From Cadophora sp. MPI-SDFR-AT-0126 (lineage: Eukaryota; Ascomycota; Leotiomycetes; Helotiales; Ploettnerulaceae), in the NCBI GenBank assembly GCA_020747065.1, contig JAGMVK010000003.1:3596001-3660000 (forward strand): 64,000 nt of DNA, given 5' to 3'. Below the pieces are notes generated by a model. It had not been told where the DNA came from. It worked only from the letters and a program-made list of their open reading frames with translations, and did no database searches. Positions within the stretch are counted from its first letter, which is position 1. Each line of letters opens with the position of its first letter. This document shows, one piece after another, positions 50,327 through 61,032 of this stretch. The position numbers and the translations under genes are program-made.

Positions 50327-53082
50327 CTACGGAATAGCCTTGCGGCCATGTCTCTCCACCCACTCCGCAGGCAACTTCTTGCTCGAGCGCTTCTTCAGCG
50401 GCTTCTTCATCGTAGGCGTCGGCGTACGTCTCTTCTCCACACCCTCACTCTTGACTTCTCTCTTGGAAATACCACCAGCCACGCACTTCCCACCATTAAA
50501 CGCCGCTCCCGCAGCCGCCTTCCACAACGCCGTAACATCGGTGATCATGTCCTGAGTATAGAATAATCTGCAGTCTGTTTCTTCGCGCACGAATTGCGCT
50601 GGCAAGCCGTCATCCAGATTATCAGGTAAGATATTATCTCTTACGTTGATACCGCTGCTAGAGGCGCGGTTGATGGGGTAGCTTGTCAGACGGTTGAGAA
50701 TGGCAGCTTGTGCGGCGGAGGCGGTGCGGAGAGCAGTGTTGGCGTACTGGAAGATGTCTGACCAGGCGAGGATTTGAGCGCCTTTGATGCCACCAACGCC
50801 TTGAATGGGGCCGGGTTGAGGACGTCCACCCATGGCAATGGATTTCACGCCAGCTTGGGTGCGCATGAATTCTGTGAAGAGGGTGCAGGTTGAGGCGCAG
50901 TAGCCGTCGAGGAGCTGGGATTGGTTAGCACAAGTCTCGAAATCAGGTGAAGTAAAAGAAGGAAAGATAAGGAGCTTACCATGATGATGTTCTCAGCTTG
51001 GAACGGTTGAGTAAAGTTCTTTCTGCTCCCATAGCCAGTCACATCTGTGCCCAGACCAAAAGTCTCGTTGCTGGTGGTAAGTGGATCATCCAAGTTCCAT
51101 CTCATGATCTCGGTATAGTTCACACCATCAATGACATTAGGGCCAAACTTGTCCTGGAAAGTCAAGAATGGTTGATTTGTCAAGTTGAGATCGTAGCGGT
51201 AGTTGAAGACACTCTCGTACTGGTTGATAATATCCGGAGTTGCTGTCTGAGCATTAAACCCTGCAGAGTTGGCGGAGTAAATCTCTGCGATTGCCAGGAA
51301 AGTGTCGCTTTCTCTCCATCTCGAATATCCGTCCTGGACGATGGTTGGGAACAGCTGTCTGAATAGATCGTAACCTTGGAGAATGTAACCTCCACCGTTG
51401 GCACTGAGATCAACAACGAGCTTGGTCTTTCCATCACGCTTTGCTGCAGCGAAGAAATCTTGAGCCACGGTTTGGAATTCGACAATGGATTCGGATTCGA
51501 AAGCGAGAAGACTAATGACTGCGACATCCTCGAATCCGGTACCGTTGAGATAGTAGCCCGAGACAATTCCGTCACTGGTGATGACGATTGGTGCTGGATA
51601 TCCTGGGTTCACCACATCAGCAGCAAGATCCGCTTGAGGCTCCTCCTCGATCTCTTCCTCTGCCACCTCGGAAGCGTCAGCAGTGGTGAACGATTTGGGA
51701 CCTGTACAGAATCGTTGGTAGAATGAAGCTCCATCAGTGACCGCACTGAATAATCCCTTGACCTTGGCAACATTCTCCGTTACAAGCGTCGTCCCGTTGG
51801 CGAATGTGAAAGTTGTGTTCGCTCCAGGATAGATGTATCTGGAACTGAATTAGTCGAACTCAAATAAAAGGACCGGAGAATTTACCTGATACGTCCACCG
51901 GCTGAGAAGTAGCCAGTTCCAGTACCACCTGCAACGAATGCCTTCTCAAAGAACATCGTGTTGTATGCAGCATCCGCATCTTGATTGAACGAAGCCGTAT
52001 AAATGAAGTCGGCCACATATTTCGATGCTTCAACTCCATTGATCTGGGTCACGACGGAAGCAGTTGACGGAGATGCGATTACATCCTCTTCAAACTCGTC
52101 AGCTGGTGCCAAAGATTCGAGGAGCAAAACTTACCATAGAGCTTGATCACAGGCAATGAAGTTCCATCCTCACTAATTGACACCAAAGATCTCTTTCTAG
52201 CCCACTCAAACGCTTTGGTGAGCGCATCCGGGTAAAAGACAAAATGACCATCGTGTCCTCTCGCGAAAACCTGGTACAGATCTTCTTGGAATTCTGCAAT
52301 TGATTCAGCCAATGCTATCTAGGTCCCAAATTAGACTCCTTACCGTATTCATTTGCATACTTGTCGGCCTGGAGGTTCGCTTTCACAGATGCTAGGTATC
52401 CAAAGATGTCATGTGGCGGATAAAAGTAATCTGCAGGGGGGTTCTTCTTCCATGCCGTATCTGAAACCATATCAGCAAACGGATATCGCTCGTTGGTGCT
52501 CAAACTACTCACCGCTTTGCCATTCAATGTATGGTACCATACTATCCACCAGTTGGAGTGCGGCGGTCTTGTTCAAGGGGACTGAGTTCAGGCAGTCGTG
52601 GGCCAATTGGGCGGCAACTGTTGGTGTAGCTGGCAAACGGTCAATTATGGGCATGTAAACGATTGACTGCAATGAGACATACCAGATGGAGATGCAGCTC
52701 TCTGGACTGAGGACGAACTGCTCACGAGCGCACATGCTTGAGTCAAGCTGGCAGAAGCCGAAGTGGAAGTGACAGAAGTGGTATTCGGTGGAGCAGCAGT
52801 GACCGAAGGACCCGAAGAAGTAGTTGTCGCAGCGATGCATTTGCATGCACTGGACAATCTCACGGAAAGAGGACCATTCTGATTCTGTTTGCAAGCATCG
52901 ACGGCGTATGAAGGGATGGCGGTCGCAGCAACACTTCCCGCGGTGAAAGTGGCACAGAATTCTCGCGCAGCTCCTAGACGACCTGGGGTTTGAGTTGCTC
53001 TCAATGCACGGAGACAATTGTCTGCTGCGCAGTCACCGGCAGCCAAAGTCGCGAGGACTAGAGTGGTGAAGGCGTACTTCAT
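50327..53082 (-). CDS. secreted S41-family serine peptidase (UstP/CPAF-like)
   Basis: Predicted extracellular or vesicular tail-specific-type protease. Seven exons: 53082-52683, 52629-52513, 52460-52344, 52293-52135, 52087-51886, 51838-50980 and 50914-50327; 813 residues with consistent phases. A signal peptide (about 1-20) leads a Cys- and Ser-rich region. The N-terminal domain has RGHDGHFVFYPDALTKAFEW, matching the start of S41 CPAF-like enzymes. The S41 fold shows KLVVDLSANGGGYILQGYDL (Asp475 onward) and the presumed nucleophile Ser626 in LLDGYCASTCTLF, formed by joining exons 6 and 7. The end is strongly basic. UstP of the ustiloxin cluster is in this family, but no RiPP precursor or UstY-type oxidase is nearby, so a biosynthetic role is not supported. 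Family firm; substrate unknown. Confidence 0.86.
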
Positions 53083-53134
53083 GGTGGATGATATGACACG
53101 AACTACTAACGAGGGGAGTTCGATGTCTGGTCAA

Positions 53135-53270
53135 GGGAGAAGGAGGGAGGGAGGGAGGAGGAAGAGGAAGAGGAAGAGGATGGATGGAGAGAGGGGTGGA
53201 AAGGAAAGAAAAGGAAAAAGGAAAGGGAAGGGCAGACCTCGTTTATACTTTACTTTACTTTACTTTGCTT
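53135..53270 (-). promoter_or_regulatory. polypurine/pyrimidine promoter tract of the S41 gene
   Basis: From about 53135 to 53235 the plus strand is nearly pure A/G (minus strand C/T), followed by a TTTAC repeat at 53243-53266. It lies 50-190 nt upstream of the ATG at 53082, where fungal genes often have CT-rich core promoter tracts. Confidence 0.5.
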
Positions 53271-55358
53271 TTATCCTTCCTCACCTTCATTCATTTTATC
53301 ACGTACCTACCTACCTGGGTACAGGATTGTCTGTTCCTGAGTTCACGGCAGAATTGCATGTTGAGATCCAAATTGGAAGGTCGGTCTTGCTTCTCCCCGC
53401 CGTGAATCGCCAAGGGACCTTCTCAAAGCGGTTTGGTCCAGCTGTAGGTTACAAGCATTGCGGCTGTTAGCAGATGGTCGATCATTAATGCCAAGAAGAA
53501 AGATAAGCTTGTTGGATAGAACAGACCCGTCTTTGTGGAGAGATTGAACATGAGGGAGATTAATTCCCCTGAAACGGTCCTTTGTGATTGGACAATGAAG
53601 GGACGTGAGGAGTAGATGTGCAGAGATATGCATGTTCGTGCATACATTATGCAGATGCTCACAAAGTAAACATGCGCAATGACCGTGATATTTGACGCGT
53701 TGGTTCACTCAACCCTGACTGATTGGACGGAGACCTGCAGATGGAGCTTCATCTGGGAGATTCTGCTCGCGGAAGCACGCGGGACATGCAACGGTCAGGC
53801 CCCTTCAATCTTGAAAACGTTCTTTGTGTATGACGATGTAATTTGCTCGAGAGAGACACGATCAGCCGTGTTTCCTGCAAAGACGTTGATCTTCATGGGT
53901 TGAGAAAAGACATGGGATGGAGATCATGGGTGGGATGAAACGCAGGGCGGTGTTGACAGTTGTAGACTTTCTCCCTGAGGTCGGACGAGATGAGGAATGG
54001 CAGCGGCACTTTCACTCCGCGTGGCGTTGGTGTCAACGGCCGAGGCAAGCCACACTTTAAATCCATGTCACATGGTGGCTTGGGTATTTTGGAACTACCT
54101 ACCCGAGACGTCTTGGGTAAGGAGGGGATTTTCATGAAAAATGCCGAATGGAATGAAAAAGCAGCTTCTTTCTTATTTATCCAAGTCCAGGCTTTTGTTT
54201 GTTTGGTGCTCGAGTACTGGGAGAAGCCAAAAGGACAGAGTGGATGGATGGTCTCGGCTAAACGATGATCCCTCCCTGGATCTTGACCCACCCTGCCGAC
54301 CCATCAAGGTTCTCAGGGACCATCGCGTGATATTCTTATTTTTATTTTTATTCTTATCTCAACAGGTACTTTCCAGACTCGATTACTTTCTCACTGACCC
54401 ATCACCGGTAATTGTGTATCAGAATCCGAGGTAAGTACTGTACAGTTTCTCAGCTTCTCAGAAGTTTTTCGTCTATTTTCTAGCATCTGCGTTGGGCGAA
54501 TTCGCTCACTTTTCCATTTCTTCAGCTGAGAGCATTTTCACCAGCCTCATGAGGTGAGGTTTACCTTAGCAGCCCTTGACCCATTTTTCTCTCCTGAAGC
54601 ACCTAGAAGTTCCCCGTGAAGGTCTTGCGCAACCGTCTAGCACATACCACTTTTGTCTGGCGACAGGTAGGCAGGGCAGGTCGTACCTTCTAGATGTACC
54701 ATAGACTACGTACGTCTCGAGAGTTATAGCCGTTCAGAGACTTGCTATGCAAATTCCAGTTCAATTCTGTGCCTTTTCTCTTGTTTTTTGTTCTGAACCT
54801 ACCCTGGGACAACTTACTCTTAACTCCTAGACAGCAAAACAGAACTATGTTCTGTTGCCTCCAATCGAGCTGACAGGACTCTACAAGGGGGCACTCCTCG
54901 TCGTGACTTCGAGGAGTGCTTTCGTAGGGGTATCATCTCGGTCTTGCTAGTGAATTCAGAAGCTCAATCACATACGGTGGCCAGCTCCAGATCAAGAGCG
55001 GTTAGAATTACGCCTTCTGATCTTCCTCCAAAGCATGCCTTTTCAACTGTATCTCGCATCGCCATTCCTCACCACAGTGGAGATTCTTTGCCATCACCCG
55101 AAACAGGAAGGTACGTAGTTCCGATTACACCTGCTAGTTGCATATACTGCTTCAGAGATTGCTGACCTGTTCCCAATTAATGTTCACCTAGCCCTTCCTT
55201 GAAGAAAGATTCGTCACCTTCTCCCAAAATTCCCACCTCCGAAGATTCAGCCTCAATAATCCGCCACGATCGCAAACACGGGTTGTCAGCGGCAAAAGCC
55301 ACGACATAAGTTTCGAAGATACAATCCCGTCGACGGCAGCATTGACAAGGCAAATAAG
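53271..55358. other. divergent intergenic region upstream of caspase-like 4
   Basis: About 2.1 kb. Short open frames only. It should hold the caspase-like 4 promoter and distal S41 promoter elements. Nothing else recognised. Confidence 0.5.
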
Positions 55359-56287
55359 ATGCCCCAACCAAAGAAGATACACCTTCTGTTCTTAACTTGG
55401 GAAGATGACGACCTTGGCATGGCGGACGAGGTGAGTGCTTTACAAGCAGCTTTCAACAGGAATTTCGCAGTTGCAACAACAGAGACCTTAGCAATTCCTT
55501 CGTCAAAGTATGCAGAAGCAATGTGCAAAGGTCTTCTGGAAGCATGGATGGCAGATCACGGCGGCGATGAAGAAAGTCTACTGGTGGTTTACTATGGTGG
55601 TCATGGAGGCAGGGACGAATCTGGATATTTGAAATGGAGCGCAATGTAAGTCAACACGAATCTGAGACCTGAGGTTGTTGGGATCTCTTCATCCCTACTG
55701 CCACCGTCTCAAACTATCTAACCACGGCCTTCAGGGTCGATGGTGGTCCTTCAATCGACTGGCATTCGGTCCAGGAGCACCTGGATATAATTCAAGCAGA
55801 TATCCTCTACCTCTTTGACTGCTGCTGCTCCGCCTCATCTATCAACCAAGAAGATACCTACCACGAAATTGACGATTCTGAAGCTGGTGTAATCGAGGTC
55901 ATTGCCGCCTGCAGTTTTGACGACTCCACGCCGGGGCCGAGTCGATCATCCTTCACCAATGCCCTCACAGTCACCCTGAACAACACGTCTTCAAGCGGCG
56001 AGGAGCTTTCCATTTCGGTACTCACACTGCATCGCCGTATTCTTCGCACTCTGCGCGACGTGCTTCAGGATGGCGAGGGTCCACCTACCGCTCCAATTTT
56101 CTTCCGACTTGCTGGTGGTGATGATCGACCTTCCATCGCTCTGGCTCTGGCTAAGCGACCCGATACTAAGAAGTCACGCAGAATTCACAAAAGAATTAAC
56201 CCAGTTGAAGAAGACTCTGATTCCGAGGCTGCGGCCCTGCCGACGGCGGACTATGACTCTGACGACTCTGAAATGACCGTCGAGTAG
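55359..56287 (+). CDS. caspase-like cysteine protease 4 (C14 fold), most divergent copy
   Basis: Two exons, 55359-55645 and 55735-56287, split by the family phase-2 intron (89 nt, CTAAC branch); 279 residues, the shortest copy. The domain starts at once with IHLLFLTWEDDD. His82 is in YYGGHGGRD. The nucleophile block is LYLFDCCCSASS, with Cys126 in the DxC position and two flanking Cys; DCC is also the usual start of the metacaspase active site. The post-Cys motif is EVIAACSFDDSTP, then FTNALTVTLNN and the strand PIFFRLAGGDDRPSIAL. The tail is basic (KKSRRIHKRI) then strongly acidic, suggesting a nuclear or chromatin setting, or autoinhibition, but this is a guess. Lies 25 kb from its nearest paralog. 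Confidence 0.82.
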
Positions 56288-57511
56288 CCAATTCTTAGCG
56301 AAGATTCTCACCACTAACGACAAAATTCGCATAAATCCATTCAGACCCTACCTAGCTAGCAACGAAGGTCGTCAAATGGCCAATACTCCATCTCACACCA
56401 AACAATATTGTGGAAACTTTCTTAATACCCTCATGGGAAGGCTTTATCAGGCTTTTCTAAGCCACCCACCAGCGGTCAAGGCGGGAATGGAGATGCTTCA
56501 CTTCATATTTTCAACGCAACTGGTTGCGGGTTACACAGCGGAAGTATCTTGAACAAAACATTCTTTAAGAATAAGCGGAACGGGATCTCTGCTACATGCA
56601 AAGCATCGTTCTCATATCCCAGCTGAAGATGATCAAGGACAGGAAAGCTCCGAGAGATCAGGAATCAATTAGTGGTGTTGACAACGCCCAAATTTTACCC
56701 AGCTTCTTAGCTTCACTATGTGACCTACGCAATACAACCAAATCTCTCAATTTGCCTTTTTTGATATCACCGGGATAGCGAGCCCCTGAAATCTCTAAAC
56801 AAACGCGAGATAAAATTGCTGATAGCACGGTAATTTTCAGGTAATTTTCAGGTGCTTTGAGACTGCTGAGCATGATGCCTGTGAACTTCGCGGTGAGCTT
56901 CGCAAGCCAGGACAAAGATGGTCGCATTCATGGAAGTCAACGGTTGAATAGGTAGTGATTTGATCCAAGAAACTGAAAGGGGTAAAAGAAAATCTTCCGA
57001 AAGTCGGTCCATCGGTGCAGTGGACATGCTCCAATGCCTACAGGATAGTTATGTTCTCGTATTGCCGCACTCTTTTCTACGGCAGACTAGCCTCACCAAA
57101 TTTTCTCATTCTCTAATGATACAAATCCCATTAATGCTTTATCGTCTTCCCAACCTGATCATCTTCGCCGAAGATGTGGCTTGAAGAAGTACAGGCAGAA
57201 TCCCTTCGTCCCAAAATGAAGCATCCTCATATCGAAATACTAATAGTCTGGACTGATAGTTTTCCGTTGTGTACCCCCAATCATTACCATCCTCCACCAG
57301 TCATAGCAAAACCTACGAAATACACAACCCAATTTCCCCATCTCGCTCAGTATTCATTCCTTAAGCCCCACGCAGCACGCCTCTGTAACAAACATTTTTG
57401 GACTCGTTAACTTCTCTTGGCCGTCAGTACGATACTCAAGAGAAAGCGCTTGACAGCCCCTTGAACTTACGAGTAGGACTAGACTGAGAAGATGGCGGTT
57501 GAGAAGGGGGA
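56288..57511. other. intergenic region
   Basis: About 1.2 kb between caspase-like 4 and the large disordered-protein gene, whose 3' ends converge. A 12-nt unit (GGTAATTTTCA) is repeated twice at about 56828-56850. No gene seen. Confidence 0.5.
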
Positions 57512-60500
57512 TTAGGAAGGAGGAGGGAGAGAATCCAGCAAGTCATCCAACATCCACTCTCCTGCCGGAATCGGCGGGCTAGCAGATCTGGATTCAAATA
57601 CTTCTGTCTCTTGCGAGACTTCAGCAGCAGCCTGACTTGTCTGAGAAACACCTGAAGTCGGAGGAGGCCGCGGTGTTTTAGTAAAAGCATGATCAGCAGC
57701 AGCAGGAGTTGAGGCTTGAGTAGAGCCAATGGCTTCAATACCCTGCCCCGAAGACTCGACACCAACTGGATTGGTGGCTTTTGTTTCAACCTTGCCATCA
57801 GCCTCGAAGGTGGCTTCCTTTGGAGCTTCGAATAGCGGAAACGCAGCAGATTCTCCAGCCATACTGGAAACTCTGTCAAGCTTCGCAACGGACTTTCCAT
57901 CAACTTGTTCAGTATGTGGGTCTATCATGTTAGTATCTGCACCATGTAAATGCTCTAGGTTATTGGCAGACGTTGCTCCGTTCGCCTCTTGGCGGTGATT
58001 ACGGACTGCTCCATCGGGAACTGGTCGTCCTGTAAGTAGACCGTCTGGAGTTACGTGCACTTTTCGTGGACTTGATTCAGCTATAGACTTAACGGCCGCA
58101 GAGTCGTTAAGACGTACAAGCTTTCTGCTTCCACACTCGTTGCTAACCTCCCCAGCCTTTCTCTTCGCCAAATGGCCGTTCGAAATCCAGAAATCGGATC
58201 TCTTTACTTCATCTCGTCTCTCAGAATCTCGGACTGCATGCCACTTAACCAACTCATGCTCTTGTTCTCTAAAGAGCTCCTTTCTCCCTTCTTCAGTGGT
58301 ACCACGAGGCAAAGAGCATATTTGGTCAGCATGGCGTGCAGCAAGTTCGCTGCTCGTCAGCGTGAGATACCGATTAGGCCGGAGAGGCTTTCTCTTCTTG
58401 CGAGTAGAGCTTTCCCTTGCCTCTGCTGAGGTTTGAGTTTCAGCATAAACCGCTGCTCCCAAATTAGTGTTTTCTCGCCGGGTTGATGTGTTTTTACCCA
58501 GTTCGGCTTTTTGATTTGCAGGCCGTCTTAGCGGCAAAGCTGCGTGCCATTCGTCCCATTCATCTCTTTGTCTTCTGAGTACTTCAGCTCGTTCTTGAGC
58601 TGTGGTATTCTGATCCAAAGATCTCAGTTCATGCTCGTGGCGAGCTCGAAGATCGTTACTTGGCAACATGGTGTAATGGCCTGTCTCTCTGGGTTGACCT
58701 GACGAGACGCACGAATAGCTGTGCCTGCAGCATCTCGACGCCGAGTAGTACCGGTTACTCCGGTACCCACAACTCCAAGGAAATTCCTCTCAGAGTTTGG
58801 CTCTTTGATTGTCTCGCTAGTGTCGAGACTTGTACTTGTACCTTCAGCTGGTATTTGAGAAGATATCCCATTTGTGCCAGCACTAAGATATCTTGCGCCA
58901 GAAGTTGTACGAAGGTCCTTGATATCGAGTCCAGCATCAGCAAGTACCTTGACAAACTGCTCATCCTTCACTCTAGCTGCCTTCTCATCTTCTCTTAGGC
59001 ACTTTCGCTCCAGCCCAACTCGAGACTTATAGTGTTGCTTGGCCAAATTCTCCAGTTGTCGTGACTTCTCCATAGGCCAGTCCTTCGCTGATCCTCCACG
59101 ATTCATGAAACGGTCCCTATCAACCTTGGATTCAGCGAGTATCTGAAACTGTCGCTTGTGTTTCTCTTGGATGACGAGTTCTTCAAGTCGTCTACGCTCA
59201 ACAACAGATGGATCTGGTGCGCTGGGATCGAATTCGTGGAAGGGATTGTGAGCTGGCTCTGGCGTGCTGCCAATTGCATGAACCCAAGGATTTGGGACAT
59301 GAGACGGAAACGATGGAGCTTGCTCGATAGTTGATATTACCGGGCTTTGTTGCTCTTCATTTGTTCTCAATGTAGATATGTCGCCACTTGCAACATCTTT
59401 CCGTGCTTCACTTGATGTGCCTTGGGCACTATCAAGACGCTTCGGTGATGCCGATGCTGGTCGAATAGGCAGCTTCTCCTGCAATTCCCCCTCACCTCTT
59501 GTCTCCTCTCCACAACGGTCCTTAGCTCTTGTGTTCTCCGAAGGCGTAATTGGTAGTTGACCTCTCAGTCGATACCGATCGTTCTTTGTATCCTTCCTCA
59601 CACTCTGTGGCGAACTGGAATCTGGCCTCATGTATGCTGATCCGGCCTTTGAGACATCCCTCCCGTTGCGCATCATCATCAAATCTGGGTGCCGACGGAG
59701 GACTCATGCTTGTAACCGGATTTGGTATACTTGGCATACGGCCAGGAGCTTTGAGAACTTCGTTCGAGGGAGGGTGAGTCTGCAGAAGAGGTGGGAGTCG
59801 CGAAGGAGGCTGGATCGGCAAATTAGGGCGAGGCGGGAGATTCGGTGGCTGTTGTGATGTAACAGTTGTAGAGACGGCTGCTGGAGAGGAAAGATAGCTT
59901 TGTCTTTTCTTTTCATCTGAGAGATCCTCAAAAATCCTATCGGCAATACCATTTATTTCCTCCGCAGTCATACTTGGCTGGGACTTGGGCAGAAGAGCAG
60001 CAGACTTATGGAAATTGTCAGGCTTCGCAGATTGGACATGTTGGATTGATGAACGACCAATAGGATCGTTGGGGACAACATTGGCTGCTAGTGAGCCACT
60101 TGTGCGAGGAGTAGAAGTATGTTCTAGTTGATCATCCGTTGATGCGTTGGGGATATTTGCCCGGGAAGGATGTTGGGAATGTTCTGGGTCCAAGGAGGAG
60201 CCAGGTACAGCTGGGTCAGCACCTCCAATAGTAGCTTGACGATCAGGAGTTTGCGACGCATATCCCATATCAATTGGTTCCTCTGGAAAGAGGAACTTTG
60301 GATTTAAATGGCCCCACTGGTTCATTGGCGGGATGACGGGTCCCATGTGTTGTGCCGCCATGATCGCAGACATCTGTAGGTTCATCAAGCTGAAAGGATG
60401 CATACCAGGGACGCTCCCATGTTTTGATACACCTCGGCATTTTGATGTTGGTACACCTGCTGCGCAGACTCTGTCATCTGGGACGCCACCTGGGGCGCGT

Positions 60501-60627
60501 CTACCAGTGTTTGCGGGTTTCCATCGAATGCGCGACCATGTGAAGGTTTGGGGAGAGTTGCTTTGGGTGCGCGACCTCGATCAACCCAAGAAGGTATCTT
60601 CTGAGGCTTATCATCTTCTTCTGCCAT
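57512..60627 (-). CDS. large low-complexity protein with internal RH...WH repeats
   Basis: Function unknown. Four exons: 60627-60433, 60373-59740, 59684-58767 and 58698-57512; 977 residues. The three introns (59, 55 and 68 nt) were placed where the open frame shifts; each has GT-AG ends and together they keep phase, which supports the model, though branch sites are weak. The chain is mostly disordered, rich in Pro, Ser, Gln and Glu. The start (KPQKIPSWVDRGRAP) is charged. The middle holds Arg/Glu-rich likely helical segments (VERRRLEELVIQEKHKRQF; LERKCLREDEKAARVKDEQF). Toward the end a block of about 40 residues occurs twice (58657-58532 and 58351-58235), sharing L.ARH...., SL....TT...R.E, R.Q..E and WHA. 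The tail is acidic/hydrophobic (GEWMLDDLLDSLPPPS). Confidence 0.7.
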
Positions 60628-61032
60628 CTTCTCGAAACTTTATGTTACTTCCTGCGTGTGTCTGGTATCGTCGTCGAACCTTTCCGGTATTTATTTACCT
60701 TCCAACGCGCCATCGATGGAAGTATAGCGAGACCCACTAAAAATTGCCGCGACACTAGCTCCTCACCCAACAGTCTCGTCAGTAGTGGCAGGCAGGGTTA
60801 CAGGCCGTATGCGTCATAGAAGCCCATGGAGAGATTTTCACTTCCTATTGGTATTGAAAAAGGCGATTTCAAGCGTGCTAGCACTTTCGCAATTTGCTGT
60901 GGGTGGACAAAGTAAACAATAAGCCTCAGAGGCTTCCACTTTGTCGGCACCGTCTCTCGAAGAACTTTTTTCAACGGAAAACTGTGACTAGTAACTAGTA
61001 TACCATCTATAACAATAGAACACTAGGACTCT
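60628..61032. other. intergenic region
   Basis: 405 bp between the start of the low-complexity protein gene and the 3' end of the ABC transporter gene, both on the minus strand. Presumably promoter of the former and terminator of the latter. Confidence 0.5.

Noticed and set aside
48180..56287. Secondary-metabolite or RiPP cluster around the S41 peptidase, dehydrogenase and ABC transporter
   Set aside because: No synthase, precursor peptide, UstY-type oxidase or pathway regulator is present between them.
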